From the NCBI GenBank assembly GCA_946187035.1, contig CAMHPQ010000001.1:62001-126000 (forward strand): a stretch of DNA of 64,000 nt. Reading direction: 5' to 3'. Of this stretch, positions 1 to 9,637 are shown in pieces (the stretch's first letter is position 1; the number at the start of each line of letters is the position of its first letter). Below the pieces are notes generated by a model that did no database searches, was not told the origin of the DNA, and was given only the letters and a program-made list of their open reading frames with translations. A program made the position numbers and the translations under genes. The stretch is from an uncultured Clostridia bacterium (GTDB lineage: Bacteria > Bacillota > Clostridia > Oscillospirales > Oscillospiraceae).

Positions 1-197
1 TGATCGTGGAGTATTTCATCGCGCAAAAAAAGTTCGACGTCATGGAGATCAATGAGACCCTGTACCAGTATGACCAGCCGCTCCTTGGAGCGAAATAATA
101 CGCCGGAGCATGGTTTTCATGCAGCAAAAAGCGGAGCCCGTCTGTACGCGGGTTCCGCTTTTCTTTGATCAGGCTATGACTGGGGCCCCGACGACCG

Positions 198-1274
198 CTA
201 CTCCAGCTTCAGCCCGAGATACAGCACCACCGCGTCCGGGAAGCTGCGGGGATTATAGCCGGTCTCCCGGTGGATGCGGTCCAGCCGGTACTGCAGGGTA
301 TTTTTGTGGAGATACAGCAGCTGGCAGGTCTCCTTGAGCCTGCAGCCGGTCGCAAAATACGTCCGCAGCAGGGCCCGATCCTTCTCCGGCAGGGCGCTGG
401 CGCCGCTGCGATCCAGAAAGCGTTCTCTGGCCTCTTCCGGAATGCTGCCCAGGAGGATTTCCAGATCCAGATCCTCGAACCGCGCCGCGCACTGCCCCGG
501 CGCCATGGCGTGGAGGGCGATCCGCGCGGCCACATAGGATCGGGATTGGCGGCTCAGCTGCTCCCGGCTGCCCACCGCAGTGCGCACCGCGCCGGGGAAT
601 CTCTGCTCCAGCGTCTCCAGATCCGCCAGCAGCGGCGTCACCTGCTCCGGCTCCGGCAGGAGGATGAACTCATGGGGATAGCAGAATGTATAGAGCGTGA
701 TCCCCTGCCGATGAATGATGCGGGTAATTTCGCTTTTCACCCGGGTGAGATTCTCATCCCCGCTGTGGGTGCGGAGGATCACCGCCGTGTGGAACCCCTC
801 CAGATCCACCCGATGCCGCTCCATGAACGCCCGGTAATAGTCGTAGTTCAGGTGCTCTCCCAAAGCCAGCGCCCGCACCACATGATCCATCTGCGCCCGC
901 TCGGTGCTGCTCTGCCGCTCCAGCTCGTGTTCTCTGAGGATCAGCGCCGTGATCTTCTGGGCCAGAACGCCGTATTTCCGCACCTCCCCCGGCTCGCCGG
1001 TAATGCCGATGACCGCCACAGTCTCCCCCTCGTGGGAGAGGGGGATGTTCACCCCGGGCTGGGCGCCGAAGTAGTCCGCTTCCTGCAGCACCTCCAGAGT
1101 CTCGCCGGTCTTTGCCGCCTTCCGCGCCGCCTCATGATACTGCCCCACCCGGTCGGGATTGGTGCTGGCAAAGATCCGACCGGATGGTTCAATGAAGTTG
1201 ATGTCATGGCCGCAGACGTCCTTGACCGCCTGCACGATCTCCTCGGCCACTCGTTTGTGCACTCGAACCGGCAT
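198..1274 (-). CDS. cdaR: CdaR/PucR-type sugar-diacid-sensing transcriptional regulator
   Basis: N-terminal diacid-recognition-like domain (EIVQAVKDVCGHDINFIEPSGRIFASTNPDRVG) and C-terminal PucR HTH (TYFATGCRLKETCQLLYLHKNTLQYRLDRI); divergent from glycerate kinase. Confidence 0.85.
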   Translation of the reverse strand: MPVRVHKRVAEEIVQAVKDVCGHDINFIEPSGRIFASTNPDRVGQYHEAARKAAKTGETLEVLQEADYFGAQPGVNIPLSHEGETVAVIGITGEPGEVRKYGVLAQKITALILREHELERQSSTERAQMDHVVRALALGEHLNYDYYRAFMERHRVDLEGFHTAVILRTHSGDENLTRVKSEITRIIHRQGITLYTFCYPHEFILLPEPEQVTPLLADLETLEQRFPGAVRTAVGSREQLSRQSRSYVAARIALHAMAPGQCAARFEDLDLEILLGSIPEEARERFLDRSGASALPEKDRALLRTYFATGCRLKETCQLLYLHKNTLQYRLDRIHRETGYNPRSFPDAVVLYLGLKLE

Positions 1275-1421
1275 ATTTCGCGCTCCTTTTCTGTTTTTAT
1301 GTTCTTTATACCATCATTTCTCCGTTTATTCAATCTATTTTCGGTTTTAAGAACATATTCCGATCTGGGATTTCCTGTTATACTGGGCGCAGAACAGAAA
1401 AAACGGAAAGGAGCAAATACC

Positions 1422-2567
1422 ATGAAAGTAGTCGTTGCAATCGATTCTCTGAAGGGCAGTCTCACCTCTCTGGAGGCGGGCGAGGCCATCCGCGAGGGCG
1501 TCCTGCGGGCGATCCCGGATGCGGAGGTCGTGGTCCGTCCCCTGGCCGACGGCGGCGAGGGCACCGTGGAGGCACTGACCCTGGGCATGGGCGGCAGACT
1601 GGAGACCGCCACCGTCACGGGTCCGCTGGGCCGCCCGGTGGCCTGCGCCTACGGTCTGCTTCCGGAGGAGAAGCTGGCCGTGGTGGAGATGTCCGGCGCG
1701 GCAGGAATCACCCAGGTGCCGGAGGCAGAGCGCAACCCCATGAACACCACCACCTACGGCGTGGGCGAGGTGATTCATAGAGCCATTGAGCAGGGCTGCC
1801 GCCGGTTCATCATCGGTCTGGGCGGAAGCGCCACCAACGACGGCGGCGTCGGCATGCTGCAGGCTCTGGGCTTCGGCATGCTGAACGAAAACGGGACTCA
1901 GGTCTCCTTCGGCGCCAAGGGTCTGCAGGAGCTCAGGACCATCACCACAGAGCACGTGCTGCCGGAGCTGAAGGACTGCGAGTTCCGGGTGGCCTGCGAC
2001 GTGACCAATCCCCTCTGCGGCGAGCGGGGCGCCAGCGCCGTCTACGGCCCCCAGAAGGGCGCAACGCCGACGGCCATCCTGCAGATGGATAAGTGGCTGG
2101 ACGACTACGCCGAACTTGCCAAAACCGTGAATCCCGACGCCGACCCGAACATCCCCGGCTCCGGCGCCGCCGGCGGACTGGGCTTCGCCTTCCTGGCCTT
2201 CCTGGGCGGCAAGCTCAACAGCGGCACGCGCATCGTGCTGGACGAGACCCGGCTGGAGGATTACGTGAAGGACGCGGACTTCGTCGTCACCGGCGAGGGG
2301 CGGCTGGATGAGCAGACCATGATGGGCAAGGCCCCCAGCGGCGTGGCGAAGATCGCCAAGCGAAACGGCAAGCCGGTCATCGCCTTCTCCGGCAGCGTGA
2401 CGGAGGACGCCGCGGCCTGCAACGCCAAGGGCATCGACGCCTTTTTCCCGATCCTCCGCAGCGTGGTCACTCTGCAGGACGCCATGGACCACAACAACGC
2501 CGCCCACAACATGGCAAACACCGTGGAACAGGTCTTCCGCCTGATCCGCGCCTGCGGCAAGGGCTGA
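1422..2567 (+). CDS. glycerate kinase
   Basis: MKVVVAIDSLKGSLTSLEAGEAIREG...RPLADGGEGTVEAL; ATG at 1422 preceded by GGAAAGGAG. Confidence 0.92.
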   Translation: MKVVVAIDSLKGSLTSLEAGEAIREGVLRAIPDAEVVVRPLADGGEGTVEALTLGMGGRLETATVTGPLGRPVACAYGLLPEEKLAVVEMSGAAGITQVPEAERNPMNTTTYGVGEVIHRAIEQGCRRFIIGLGGSATNDGGVGMLQALGFGMLNENGTQVSFGAKGLQELRTITTEHVLPELKDCEFRVACDVTNPLCGERGASAVYGPQKGATPTAILQMDKWLDDYAELAKTVNPDADPNIPGSGAAGGLGFAFLAFLGGKLNSGTRIVLDETRLEDYVKDADFVVTGEGRLDEQTMMGKAPSGVAKIAKRNGKPVIAFSGSVTEDAAACNAKGIDAFFPILRSVVTLQDAMDHNNAAHNMANTVEQVFRLIRACGKG

Positions 2568-2595
2568 GCCGACAAGAAAGAGAGAGGAAACTGCA

Positions 2596-3855
2596 ATGGA
2601 TATTACTTTTACCACCCTGGGCGCCCTGCTGGGTCTGGCCATCGCCATCGTGCTGATCATCAAGCAGGTCCACCCTGCCTACAGTCTGATCCTCGGCGCC
2701 CTCATCGGCGGTCTGGTGGGCGGCGGCGGTCTCAGCGGCACGGTCTCCACCATGGTCTCCGGCGCCGGCTCCATGATGAGCAGCGTGCTGCGCATTCTCA
2801 CCAGCGGCATTCTCGCCGGCGCCCTGATCAAGACCGGCTCGGCGGAGAAGATCGCTGAAACCATCGTGGCAAAGCTGGGTGAAAAACGCGCTGTGGCCGC
2901 CATCAGCATCGCCACCATGATCATCTGCGCTGTGGGCGTGTTTATCGACATCTCCGTCATCACCGTGGCCCCCATCGCTCTGGCCATCGGCAACAAGGCC
3001 GGTCTCTCCAAGCCGGGCGTGCTGCTGGCCATGATCGGCGGCGGCAAGGCGGGCAATATCATCTCCCCCAACCCCAACACCATCGCCGCCAGCGAGGCCT
3101 TCAGCGTGGATCTCACAAGCCTGATGATGAAGAACATCATCCCCGCCATCTGCGCGCTGATCGTCACCATCCTCGTGGCCGGTCTGCTGGCCAAAAAGCA
3201 GAAGGCCGAGCGCATCACCGAGGCGGACGCGGAGTCCTCCGGCCAGAAGCAGCTGCCCGGCTTCTTCGCCGCCATTCTGGGCCCCCTGGTGGTCATCATC
3301 CTGCTGGGTCTGCGGCCCATCGCCGGAATCGCCATCGATCCGCTGATCGCGCTGCCGGTGGGCGGCCTCGTCACCATTCTGGTCACGGGCCAGATCAAAA
3401 ACACCATCCCCTACATGGAGTTCGGTCTGAGCAAGGTCATCGGCGTGTCCATCCTGCTGATCGGCACCGGCACCGTGGCCGGGATCATCAAGGCCTCCAA
3501 CCTGCAGACGGACGTGATCCGGCTGCTGGACGCCATGCACATGCCCGCCTTCGTTCTGGCGCCCCTCAGCGGCATCCTCATGGCCGGCGCCACCGCCAGC
3601 ACCACCGCCGGCGCCACCGTTGCCAGCCAGACCTTCTCCGGCGCATTGCTGGAGGCCGGCGTCCCCGCTCTGAGCGCGGCAGCCATGATCCACGCGGGCT
3701 CCACCGTCATCGACTCGCTGCCCCACGGCTCGTTCTTCCACGCCACCGGCGGCGCGGTGAACATGGCCATCAAAAACCGCATGCGGCTGATCCCCTACGA
3801 GGCGCTGATCGGTCTTGTGAGCACCATTGTGGCCGTGATCGTATATCTGGTGTAA
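2596..3855 (+). CDS. GntP-family gluconate/glycerate-type permease
   Basis: Multi-TM protein, GntP-like sequence (GGGKAGNIISPNPNTIAASEAF; TASTTAGATVASQTF); directly follows glycerate kinase. Confidence 0.88.
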   Translation: MDITFTTLGALLGLAIAIVLIIKQVHPAYSLILGALIGGLVGGGGLSGTVSTMVSGAGSMMSSVLRILTSGILAGALIKTGSAEKIAETIVAKLGEKRAVAAISIATMIICAVGVFIDISVITVAPIALAIGNKAGLSKPGVLLAMIGGGKAGNIISPNPNTIAASEAFSVDLTSLMMKNIIPAICALIVTILVAGLLAKKQKAERITEADAESSGQKQLPGFFAAILGPLVVIILLGLRPIAGIAIDPLIALPVGGLVTILVTGQIKNTIPYMEFGLSKVIGVSILLIGTGTVAGIIKASNLQTDVIRLLDAMHMPAFVLAPLSGILMAGATASTTAGATVASQTFSGALLEAGVPALSAAAMIHAGSTVIDSLPHGSFFHATGGAVNMAIKNRMRLIPYEALIGLVSTIVAVIVYLV

Positions 3856-3887
3856 TAATCCCTTTCATGTTCCATATAGATAAAGAG

Positions 3888-3926
3888 GCCGCTGCAAAAC
3901 AAAAGCTTTGCAGCGGCTCCTTTTAT
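3888..3926. terminator. Rho-independent terminator
   Basis: GCCGCTGCAAA-loop-TTTGCAGCGGC (11 bp) followed by CTCCTTTT, between converging genes. Confidence 0.8.
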
Positions 3927-3933
3927 GTTTTTC

Positions 3934-4275
3934 TCAATATCCGATGTCCTTCACCAGAAACTGCTGGCCGCCGAGGATCTTTTTCTCCCGGCTGCCGCAT
4001 TTGGGACAGCGCCCCTCCTGCTTCATGACGTTGTAGAGACTCTGGCACTCCGCACACAGGGCCTGGCCCCGGACGGTCTGGATCCGCAGCTCCGTTCCGT
4101 CAAAAATTTGCCTGCCCTCCGTGACCACGGGAAAGTATTTCTCGAAGAACAGCGGCACATATCCGGTGAGCTCCCCGATCTCCAGGGTGATATAGCCCAC
4201 ATGGTCCAGGCCGTTGTCCTTCGCCACGCGCTCCACCAGATCCACCGCCTTGGTCAGTACGCCGATCTCGTGCAT
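3934..4275 (-). CDS. HypA-like nickel metallochaperone / zinc-ribbon protein
   Basis: MHEIGVLTKAVDLVE...CAECQSLYN...CPKCGS; HypA N-terminus and two CxxC pairs. Confidence 0.8.
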   Translation of the reverse strand: MHEIGVLTKAVDLVERVAKDNGLDHVGYITLEIGELTGYVPLFFEKYFPVVTEGRQIFDGTELRIQTVRGQALCAECQSLYNVMKQEGRCPKCGSREKKILGGQQFLVKDIGY

Positions 4276-4276
4276 C

Positions 4277-7018
4277 TCAGATCTCCATTTTCACGATGCG
4301 GCGGCCGATCTTCTGGGCGGTGGTCTTCAAAACCAGCGGCACCAGCTTCTCGTATTCCACGCCCCAGGCGTCGAACTCCTTGTGGAGATGGATGGCGTCG
4401 AATTTGCAGCGGGTGGTGCACAGGCCGCAGCCGATGCAGATGTTCCGGTCCACTCTGGCAGCGCCGCAGCTAAGGCATCGAGCCGCCTCGGTCTTGACCT
4501 GTTCCTCGGTGAAGGGGAGGCGATCATCCCGGAAGGTCTTGACCTTGGTCTCGTCCACGCCGTGCTTCTGGCGGGAGGCGGTGTCATAGGAGCCGATGAC
4601 CAGGTTGTTTTTGTCGATATAGTGGAAGTTGTCCCGTTTTACGCGGCCCAGGGTGAGGCTATGGCCCTCGTGCACAAAGCGGTGCAGGGAATCCGCGCCC
4701 TCCTTGCCGGCGGCAATGGCGTCGATGACGAATCTGGGGCCGGTGTAGATGTCGCCGCCCACGAAGATGTCGGGCTCGGCGGTCTGGTAGGTCCAGCTGT
4801 CCGCCTCGGCATAGCCCTTCTTATTCAATACAACCTTGCTGCCTTCCAGCAGATCGCCCCAATCCGCCACCTGGCCGATGGCGCCGAGGACGGTATCCAC
4901 CTCCAGGATCTCAAACTCGCCGGTGCCCACAGGCTTTCTTCTGCCCTTCTCGTCGGGCTCGCCCAGGGCCATGCGCTCCACCTTCAGACCGCAGACCTTG
5001 CCGTTTTCACCGAGGATCTCCACCGGTGCGCTGAGATAGCGGAACACCACGCCCTCGGCCTCGGCCTCCGCGACCTCTTCCTTGTCCGCAGGCATCTCAT
5101 CGGCGCTGCGGCGGTAGACGATGGAGACCTCCTCCGCACCGAGACGCACCGCCGTGCGGCAGACGTCCATGGCCACGTTGCCGCCGCCGATGACCGCGAC
5201 CTTTTTGCCGATGGCGGCTTCTCCGCTCTGGTTCACCTTGCGCAGGAAGTCGATGCCGCCTTCTACGCCGATCAGATCCTCACCGGGGATGCGGAGCTTC
5301 GAGGATTTCTGCGCCCCGATGGCCACATAGAAGCCCTTGTAGCCCTCGTTGCGCAGCTGCGGGATGGTGACGTCCCTGCCGACCTCCACGCCGCACTTGA
5401 TCTCTACGCCCAGCTGACGCAGCACGTCGATCTCGGCCTCTACCACGTCCTTCTCCAGACGGAAGGAGGGGATGCCGGTGACCATCATGCCGCCGGGCTT
5501 CTGGTCTTTTTCAAATACCGTCACGTCGTGGCCCAGCACGGCGAGATAGTACGCGCAGCTGAGACCCGCGGGGCCGGAGCCGATGACGGCGATCTTGTGA
5601 CCGTAATCGAAGAGCTTCTGGGGCACGAAGCGGTTCTCTGCCCGGAGCTCCCGGCGGGCAACGTATTTCTTCACCTCGTCGATGGCCACGGGCTGGTCGA
5701 TGTCGCCTCTGGTGCAGACCTGCTCGCAGAATCTGGCGCAGACGTCGCCGCAGACCGCGGGGAAGGGATTTTCCTTCTTGATGAGCTCCAGCGCCTCCAG
5801 ATACTTGCCCTCGCCGGCCTTTTTCAGATAGCCCTGCACCGCGATGTGGGCCGGGCAATTGGTCTTGCAGGGGGCGGTGCCGGTCTCGGGCACCACGTTT
5901 TTCCGCTCGGTGAGGAAGTCGGTCTGCCAGTGCTCCTTGCCGAAGAAGACCTTGTTGTCCGGGATCACGGTGTTTTTGATCTCCACGGGATTCTTCTGGC
6001 AGAGCTTCTGCCCCAGCTTCACAGCGTTCTGGGGGCATACCTCCACACAGCCGCCGCAGGCCACGCAGTTTTTCGGATCCACCTCCGCGATGTAGTTGGA
6101 GCGGGAGAGGCTGGGCGACTGGGTGTACCAGCTGGTTTTCAGCGCCATGCAGGTATCCCACTGGCAGTTGCAGATGAACAGCGAGAAGTCCTTGCCGTCG
6201 ATGTTCGACAGCTGGTGGACAGCGCCGCGGCGTTCGGCCTCCAGGATAATGTGCTCCGCCTCTTCGCGGGTGATCCGACGCGCCTTGCCGGCACGGATGC
6301 AGCTCTCGGCGTACTTGCCCAGATTGATGCAGCAGTCGAATTCCAGATCAGCCGTGCCCTCGCCGACCATGCGGCGCAGCTTGCGGCATTCACAGGGCGC
6401 AACGCCGATGCTCTCTCCGGCCTTATCCAGCCAGTAGGAGATCTCCTCATACTTGACGCGCTTCGGCTCGTTCTGGATGGCCGCCTCCACGGGGATGGCC
6501 CGCATGAGCGCCTGACCCATGGGCACCGCCCAGGAGATCATCTTCTGCAGATCCAGCACATAGTTCAGAAACGCCGGGGCCGTCTCCGGATAGGCGTCGG
6601 TGCGCTCTTTGGTCATGACGGTGCTCTCCATGTTGCCGGGGGCGAACACCGGCAGCATCACGCGGTCCACGCCGTCATCATCACAGCAATATTCCAGCAG
6701 CCCGATGTGGACCAGGTCGTCCGCCATCTGCGCCGTATCCTCCACGGACATGCCCTCGCACTTTGCAAGCTCCGCGATGTAGTACGGCTTGCGCAGCTTC
6801 ATTTTCAGGGCGAAGTCCACCTGCGCGTCGCTCAGCTGGCGGTCATAAAAGATGTATTCCCAGCTCGTCTCACTGGGCAGGGGATTGAACATGTTGATAT
6901 GCCGCACCAGCTTGATCAGGTTCTTGCGGGGCGTCTTGCTGCATTCCTTCCAGTACGGCTCCAGACATTTCTTTTCTCCTTCGGTGAATACGTGATCTGC
7001 CATAATTTTCCCTCCCAT
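4277..7018 (-). CDS. FAD-dependent pyridine nucleotide-disulfide oxidoreductase with multiple 4Fe-4S motifs (GltD-like core)
   Basis: CVACGGCVEVCP, IGSGPAGLSCAYYLA, GGGNVAMDVCRTAVRLGA and CIGCGLCTTRCKFDAI motifs. Confidence 0.85.
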   Translation of the reverse strand: MGGKIMADHVFTEGEKKCLEPYWKECSKTPRKNLIKLVRHINMFNPLPSETSWEYIFYDRQLSDAQVDFALKMKLRKPYYIAELAKCEGMSVEDTAQMADDLVHIGLLEYCCDDDGVDRVMLPVFAPGNMESTVMTKERTDAYPETAPAFLNYVLDLQKMISWAVPMGQALMRAIPVEAAIQNEPKRVKYEEISYWLDKAGESIGVAPCECRKLRRMVGEGTADLEFDCCINLGKYAESCIRAGKARRITREEAEHIILEAERRGAVHQLSNIDGKDFSLFICNCQWDTCMALKTSWYTQSPSLSRSNYIAEVDPKNCVACGGCVEVCPQNAVKLGQKLCQKNPVEIKNTVIPDNKVFFGKEHWQTDFLTERKNVVPETGTAPCKTNCPAHIAVQGYLKKAGEGKYLEALELIKKENPFPAVCGDVCARFCEQVCTRGDIDQPVAIDEVKKYVARRELRAENRFVPQKLFDYGHKIAVIGSGPAGLSCAYYLAVLGHDVTVFEKDQKPGGMMVTGIPSFRLEKDVVEAEIDVLRQLGVEIKCGVEVGRDVTIPQLRNEGYKGFYVAIGAQKSSKLRIPGEDLIGVEGGIDFLRKVNQSGEAAIGKKVAVIGGGNVAMDVCRTAVRLGAEEVSIVYRRSADEMPADKEEVAEAEAEGVVFRYLSAPVEILGENGKVCGLKVERMALGEPDEKGRRKPVGTGEFEILEVDTVLGAIGQVADWGDLLEGSKVVLNKKGYAEADSWTYQTAEPDIFVGGDIYTGPRFVIDAIAAGKEGADSLHRFVHEGHSLTLGRVKRDNFHYIDKNNLVIGSYDTASRQKHGVDETKVKTFRDDRLPFTEEQVKTEAARCLSCGAARVDRNICIGCGLCTTRCKFDAIHLHKEFDAWGVEYEKLVPLVLKTTAQKIGRRIVKMEI

Positions 7019-7148
7019 AGAATGACAAATGTTTCACACCCTCTGACTCCACTATACGGGATTCTCCCTATGAAGTCACGAAACACTATTGCTTTATCGT
7101 CTAATTATGATACAATATAATAAATTCGTCTCAAAGGAGGCTGATCCC

Positions 7149-7685
7149 ATGCCGGAGCGCACAAAGCGGGACATTGTCGCCGCCTTCAATCGGCTGATCG
7201 CCAGAGCGGAGATCGAGAAGATCACCACCCAGATGATCGCCGCCGAGGCCGAGGTGAGCAAGGCCACCTTCTACCGCTATTTCCGGGACAAATATGACGT
7301 CCTCAACTACAACTACAAGCAGCTGCTGGACGAGGCGATTGGACGCTGCGACAACTACCGGGATCTGTTTTATGAGCTCTACCGTTTCGCGCGGAATGAG
7401 TGGACGCGCTTTCGGCGGGCCTTCTATTCCACCGGCGTTAACTCTCTGGAGAACTTCGTCTATACCTATTCCAAATCCGTGGTGGAGCAGATCACCGCCC
7501 AAAACCGCGGCGGCGCGCCGCTGACTCCGGAGGAGAACATGCAGGCGGACGTGCTGTGCTACGGCATCAGCTACATGTACAAGAAATGGACCCTGGGGCA
7601 GTATCCGCTTCAGCCCGATGCCGCGGCGGACGCACTCTACGCCCTGATGCCGGAGAGTCTGAAAGATTTGTGGTTTATAAGCTGA
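7149..7685 (+). CDS. TetR/AcrR-family transcriptional regulator
   Basis: MPERTKRDIVAAFNRLIARAEIEKITTQMIAAEAEVSKATFYRYFRDKYDVL, classic TetR HTH. Confidence 0.85.
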   Translation: MPERTKRDIVAAFNRLIARAEIEKITTQMIAAEAEVSKATFYRYFRDKYDVLNYNYKQLLDEAIGRCDNYRDLFYELYRFARNEWTRFRRAFYSTGVNSLENFVYTYSKSVVEQITAQNRGGAPLTPEENMQADVLCYGISYMYKKWTLGQYPLQPDAAADALYALMPESLKDLWFIS

Positions 7686-7712
7686 GTCCTCCAGCCTGCG
7701 CCGATTTGCGTC

Positions 7713-7755
7713 AAAAAAGCGGAGCCCGTTTCGGATGCGGGTTCCGCTTTTTTCA
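7713..7755. terminator. Bidirectional terminator between convergent genes
   Basis: AAAAAGCGGAGCCCG-loop-CGGGTTCCGCTTTTT; nearly the same stem occurs at about 125-162. Confidence 0.8.
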
Positions 7756-7759
7756 TTTT

Positions 7760-8596
7760 TTATTCGTTGGGTTTCGCCTGTTTTCGGCACTCCATCGGGG
7801 AGATGCCTTTGTGCCGCTTGAACTGTCTGGAGAAGGCATGGGGATCGTCAAAGCCGAGGGTCTCCGCAATCAGACTGACCGGTACATCCGTTTCGATGAG
7901 CATGCTTGCGGCTTTTTCCAGCTTCAGATCCATCAGATACTGCTTCGGCGGCAGGCCAAAGGTCTCCCGGAACAGCCGGGACAGATGGTTCGGGTGGATG
8001 CCGAAGTGCGCGGCCAGCGCGGAAATCGTCAGCTTTTCGTTGTATTTGGCGTCGATGTAATAGCGGATCTGTTTTGCCAGCGACGGCGCGTGCGTTCGGT
8101 TCTGCAGTCCGGGCAGGTCTTCCGCAAAATAGGTCATGAGCTCGAACAGCACCGCCTCCGTGCGGAAATAATTCACCGTGCTTGCGCCCTGCAGCACCGC
8201 CGCCTTCGCAATGGAGGCGGCGTATTTTTTCGTGTCCAGACCGCGGATCACATAGCGTTCCGGCGCGAGATTCTGGATCTGGCGCACATATCGCTCAGCC
8301 CGCAGCCCCGTGAGTCCCGCCCAGGAATAGGACCACGGCTCCGTCCGGGACGCCTCATAATAGGCCACCTGTTCTGCAGGGATCAAAAACGCGTCGCCGG
8401 CAGAGAGCTGAAAGGTCTCCCCGCCGATCTGCACCGTGCCGCGCCCCTTCGTCACAAAGTGGAACAGGTGATAGGCCCGCAGCGTCGGCCCGTAGGCATG
8501 GCCCGGCGCGCAGTCCTCCATGCCGAAGAGGATCGCCTCCATCTCCGAAGACTGCTTGCGCGCAATGTCTGAAGTTGTCTCGTAATACTCAATCAT
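7760..8596 (-). CDS. AraC-family transcriptional regulator
   Basis: N-terminal cupin-like region; C-terminal AraC HTH (ISALAAHFGIHPNHLSRLFRETFGLPPKQYLMDLKLEKAASML...GFDDPHAFSRQFKRHKGISP). Confidence 0.9.
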   Translation of the reverse strand: MIEYYETTSDIARKQSSEMEAILFGMEDCAPGHAYGPTLRAYHLFHFVTKGRGTVQIGGETFQLSAGDAFLIPAEQVAYYEASRTEPWSYSWAGLTGLRAERYVRQIQNLAPERYVIRGLDTKKYAASIAKAAVLQGASTVNYFRTEAVLFELMTYFAEDLPGLQNRTHAPSLAKQIRYYIDAKYNEKLTISALAAHFGIHPNHLSRLFRETFGLPPKQYLMDLKLEKAASMLIETDVPVSLIAETLGFDDPHAFSRQFKRHKGISPMECRKQAKPNE

Positions 8597-8679
8597 GCTC
8601 TTATCCTATCACAGAATGTTAGAAAAAGCCACCTTTTTGTTGGAGAAATCCATGTACATTCAATAGATTCCCCACTACA

Positions 8680-9381
8680 ATGAGTTTGAAAGAACACAGA
8701 ATCGGAGCGAACACCATGAAGGTACAGATCCATACCGACGGCAGCTATGATGTGCTTGGTACACATTTCCAGCTGACCGGCTGCTACCCTGCGATGAACG
8801 GACGCGCGCTGCACTGTGTGCGGACGGACGTCGGCAGCAACGCCATCACGTATCATCTGGGCCAGGGAACGGTGATGCTCCGTTTTGAATCCGACGCCGC
8901 AGAAAGGCTCTGCGTTCTCTGCAAAGCGGAAGGTCTGTCGGGCATCCACTCCCTCTCCCCCCTTGCGGGCGCAAAGGCAGAAAAGGCTGAGCAGGTTTTC
9001 GTGCAGGGCTTCGGCATGGAGGGCCCCTCCGGCGTGTATGCCATCGGGGATGCCGCTCCTGCCTCTCACGGGCTCACCGCCCTCAGCGCGGGAGAGCACA
9101 CCTTACTCGCCTACGCCGAGGATCACACAAGATTTCATCTCTGCTTGGAAAGCGATCCGGACTTTTCCGCCGCCTTCGTTCTGGAGGGTGCGGCTGGTGC
9201 GGACGTGAAGAAGTACGCTGACGCCGGTCTGACCATCGCCAGCTATGACTACGATCCCGACGACCACTACTCCAAGCTCGGCGCCGAGATGCAGCGCTAT
9301 CTCGCCGACCAGTGCAGCCGTGAGGAGCTGGCCAAGTCCATCGAGACCTACTGGGCCACCGTCACCCCCGTGGAGCACTAA
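8680..9381 (+). pseudogene. Chimeric ORF: alpha-galactosidase-like N-terminus fused to the C-terminal tail of a sugar ABC solute-binding protein (likely deletion remnant)
   Basis: N-terminal glycosidase-like beta-rich segment; tail DDHYSKLGAEMQRYLADQCSREELAKSIETYW resembles sugar SBP C-termini; sits beside an AraC regulator. Confidence 0.4.
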
Positions 9382-9427
9382 GCACAAAATCCTCTCTCAT
9401 TTTATAAGTCCTTATCCGAAAAACGGG

Positions 9428-9452
9428 CATCCCGGCTGTCTTGCCGGGATGT
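9428..9452. terminator. Hairpin terminator
   Basis: CATCCCGGC-TGTCTT-GCCGGGATG followed by a T-rich run. Confidence 0.7.
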
Positions 9453-9637
9453 CTGTTTTCTTCTTTTTTGATTGAGATTGCATACGATCCCATAGGTTCC
9501 GCGCAGCCGTCACTTTTTCGCTATAACGCCCCTGTGGCGGGCCGACCGGTGGAGCTTGCGTGTGTAGAGCCGATCATGTATAATGTCCACAGATACCGAT
9601 CATCACGGCGGAATGACGCGCCGACGGGGGGATACGA

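Noticed and set aside
2467-3741. Minus-strand ORF rich in GDHGGDG-like repeats
   Set aside because: Antisense artefact of the GntP-family permease gene
4214-7120. 968-aa plus-strand ORF
   Set aside because: Antisense shadow of the FAD/Fe-S oxidoreductase; Leu/Ala/His-rich translation without motifs
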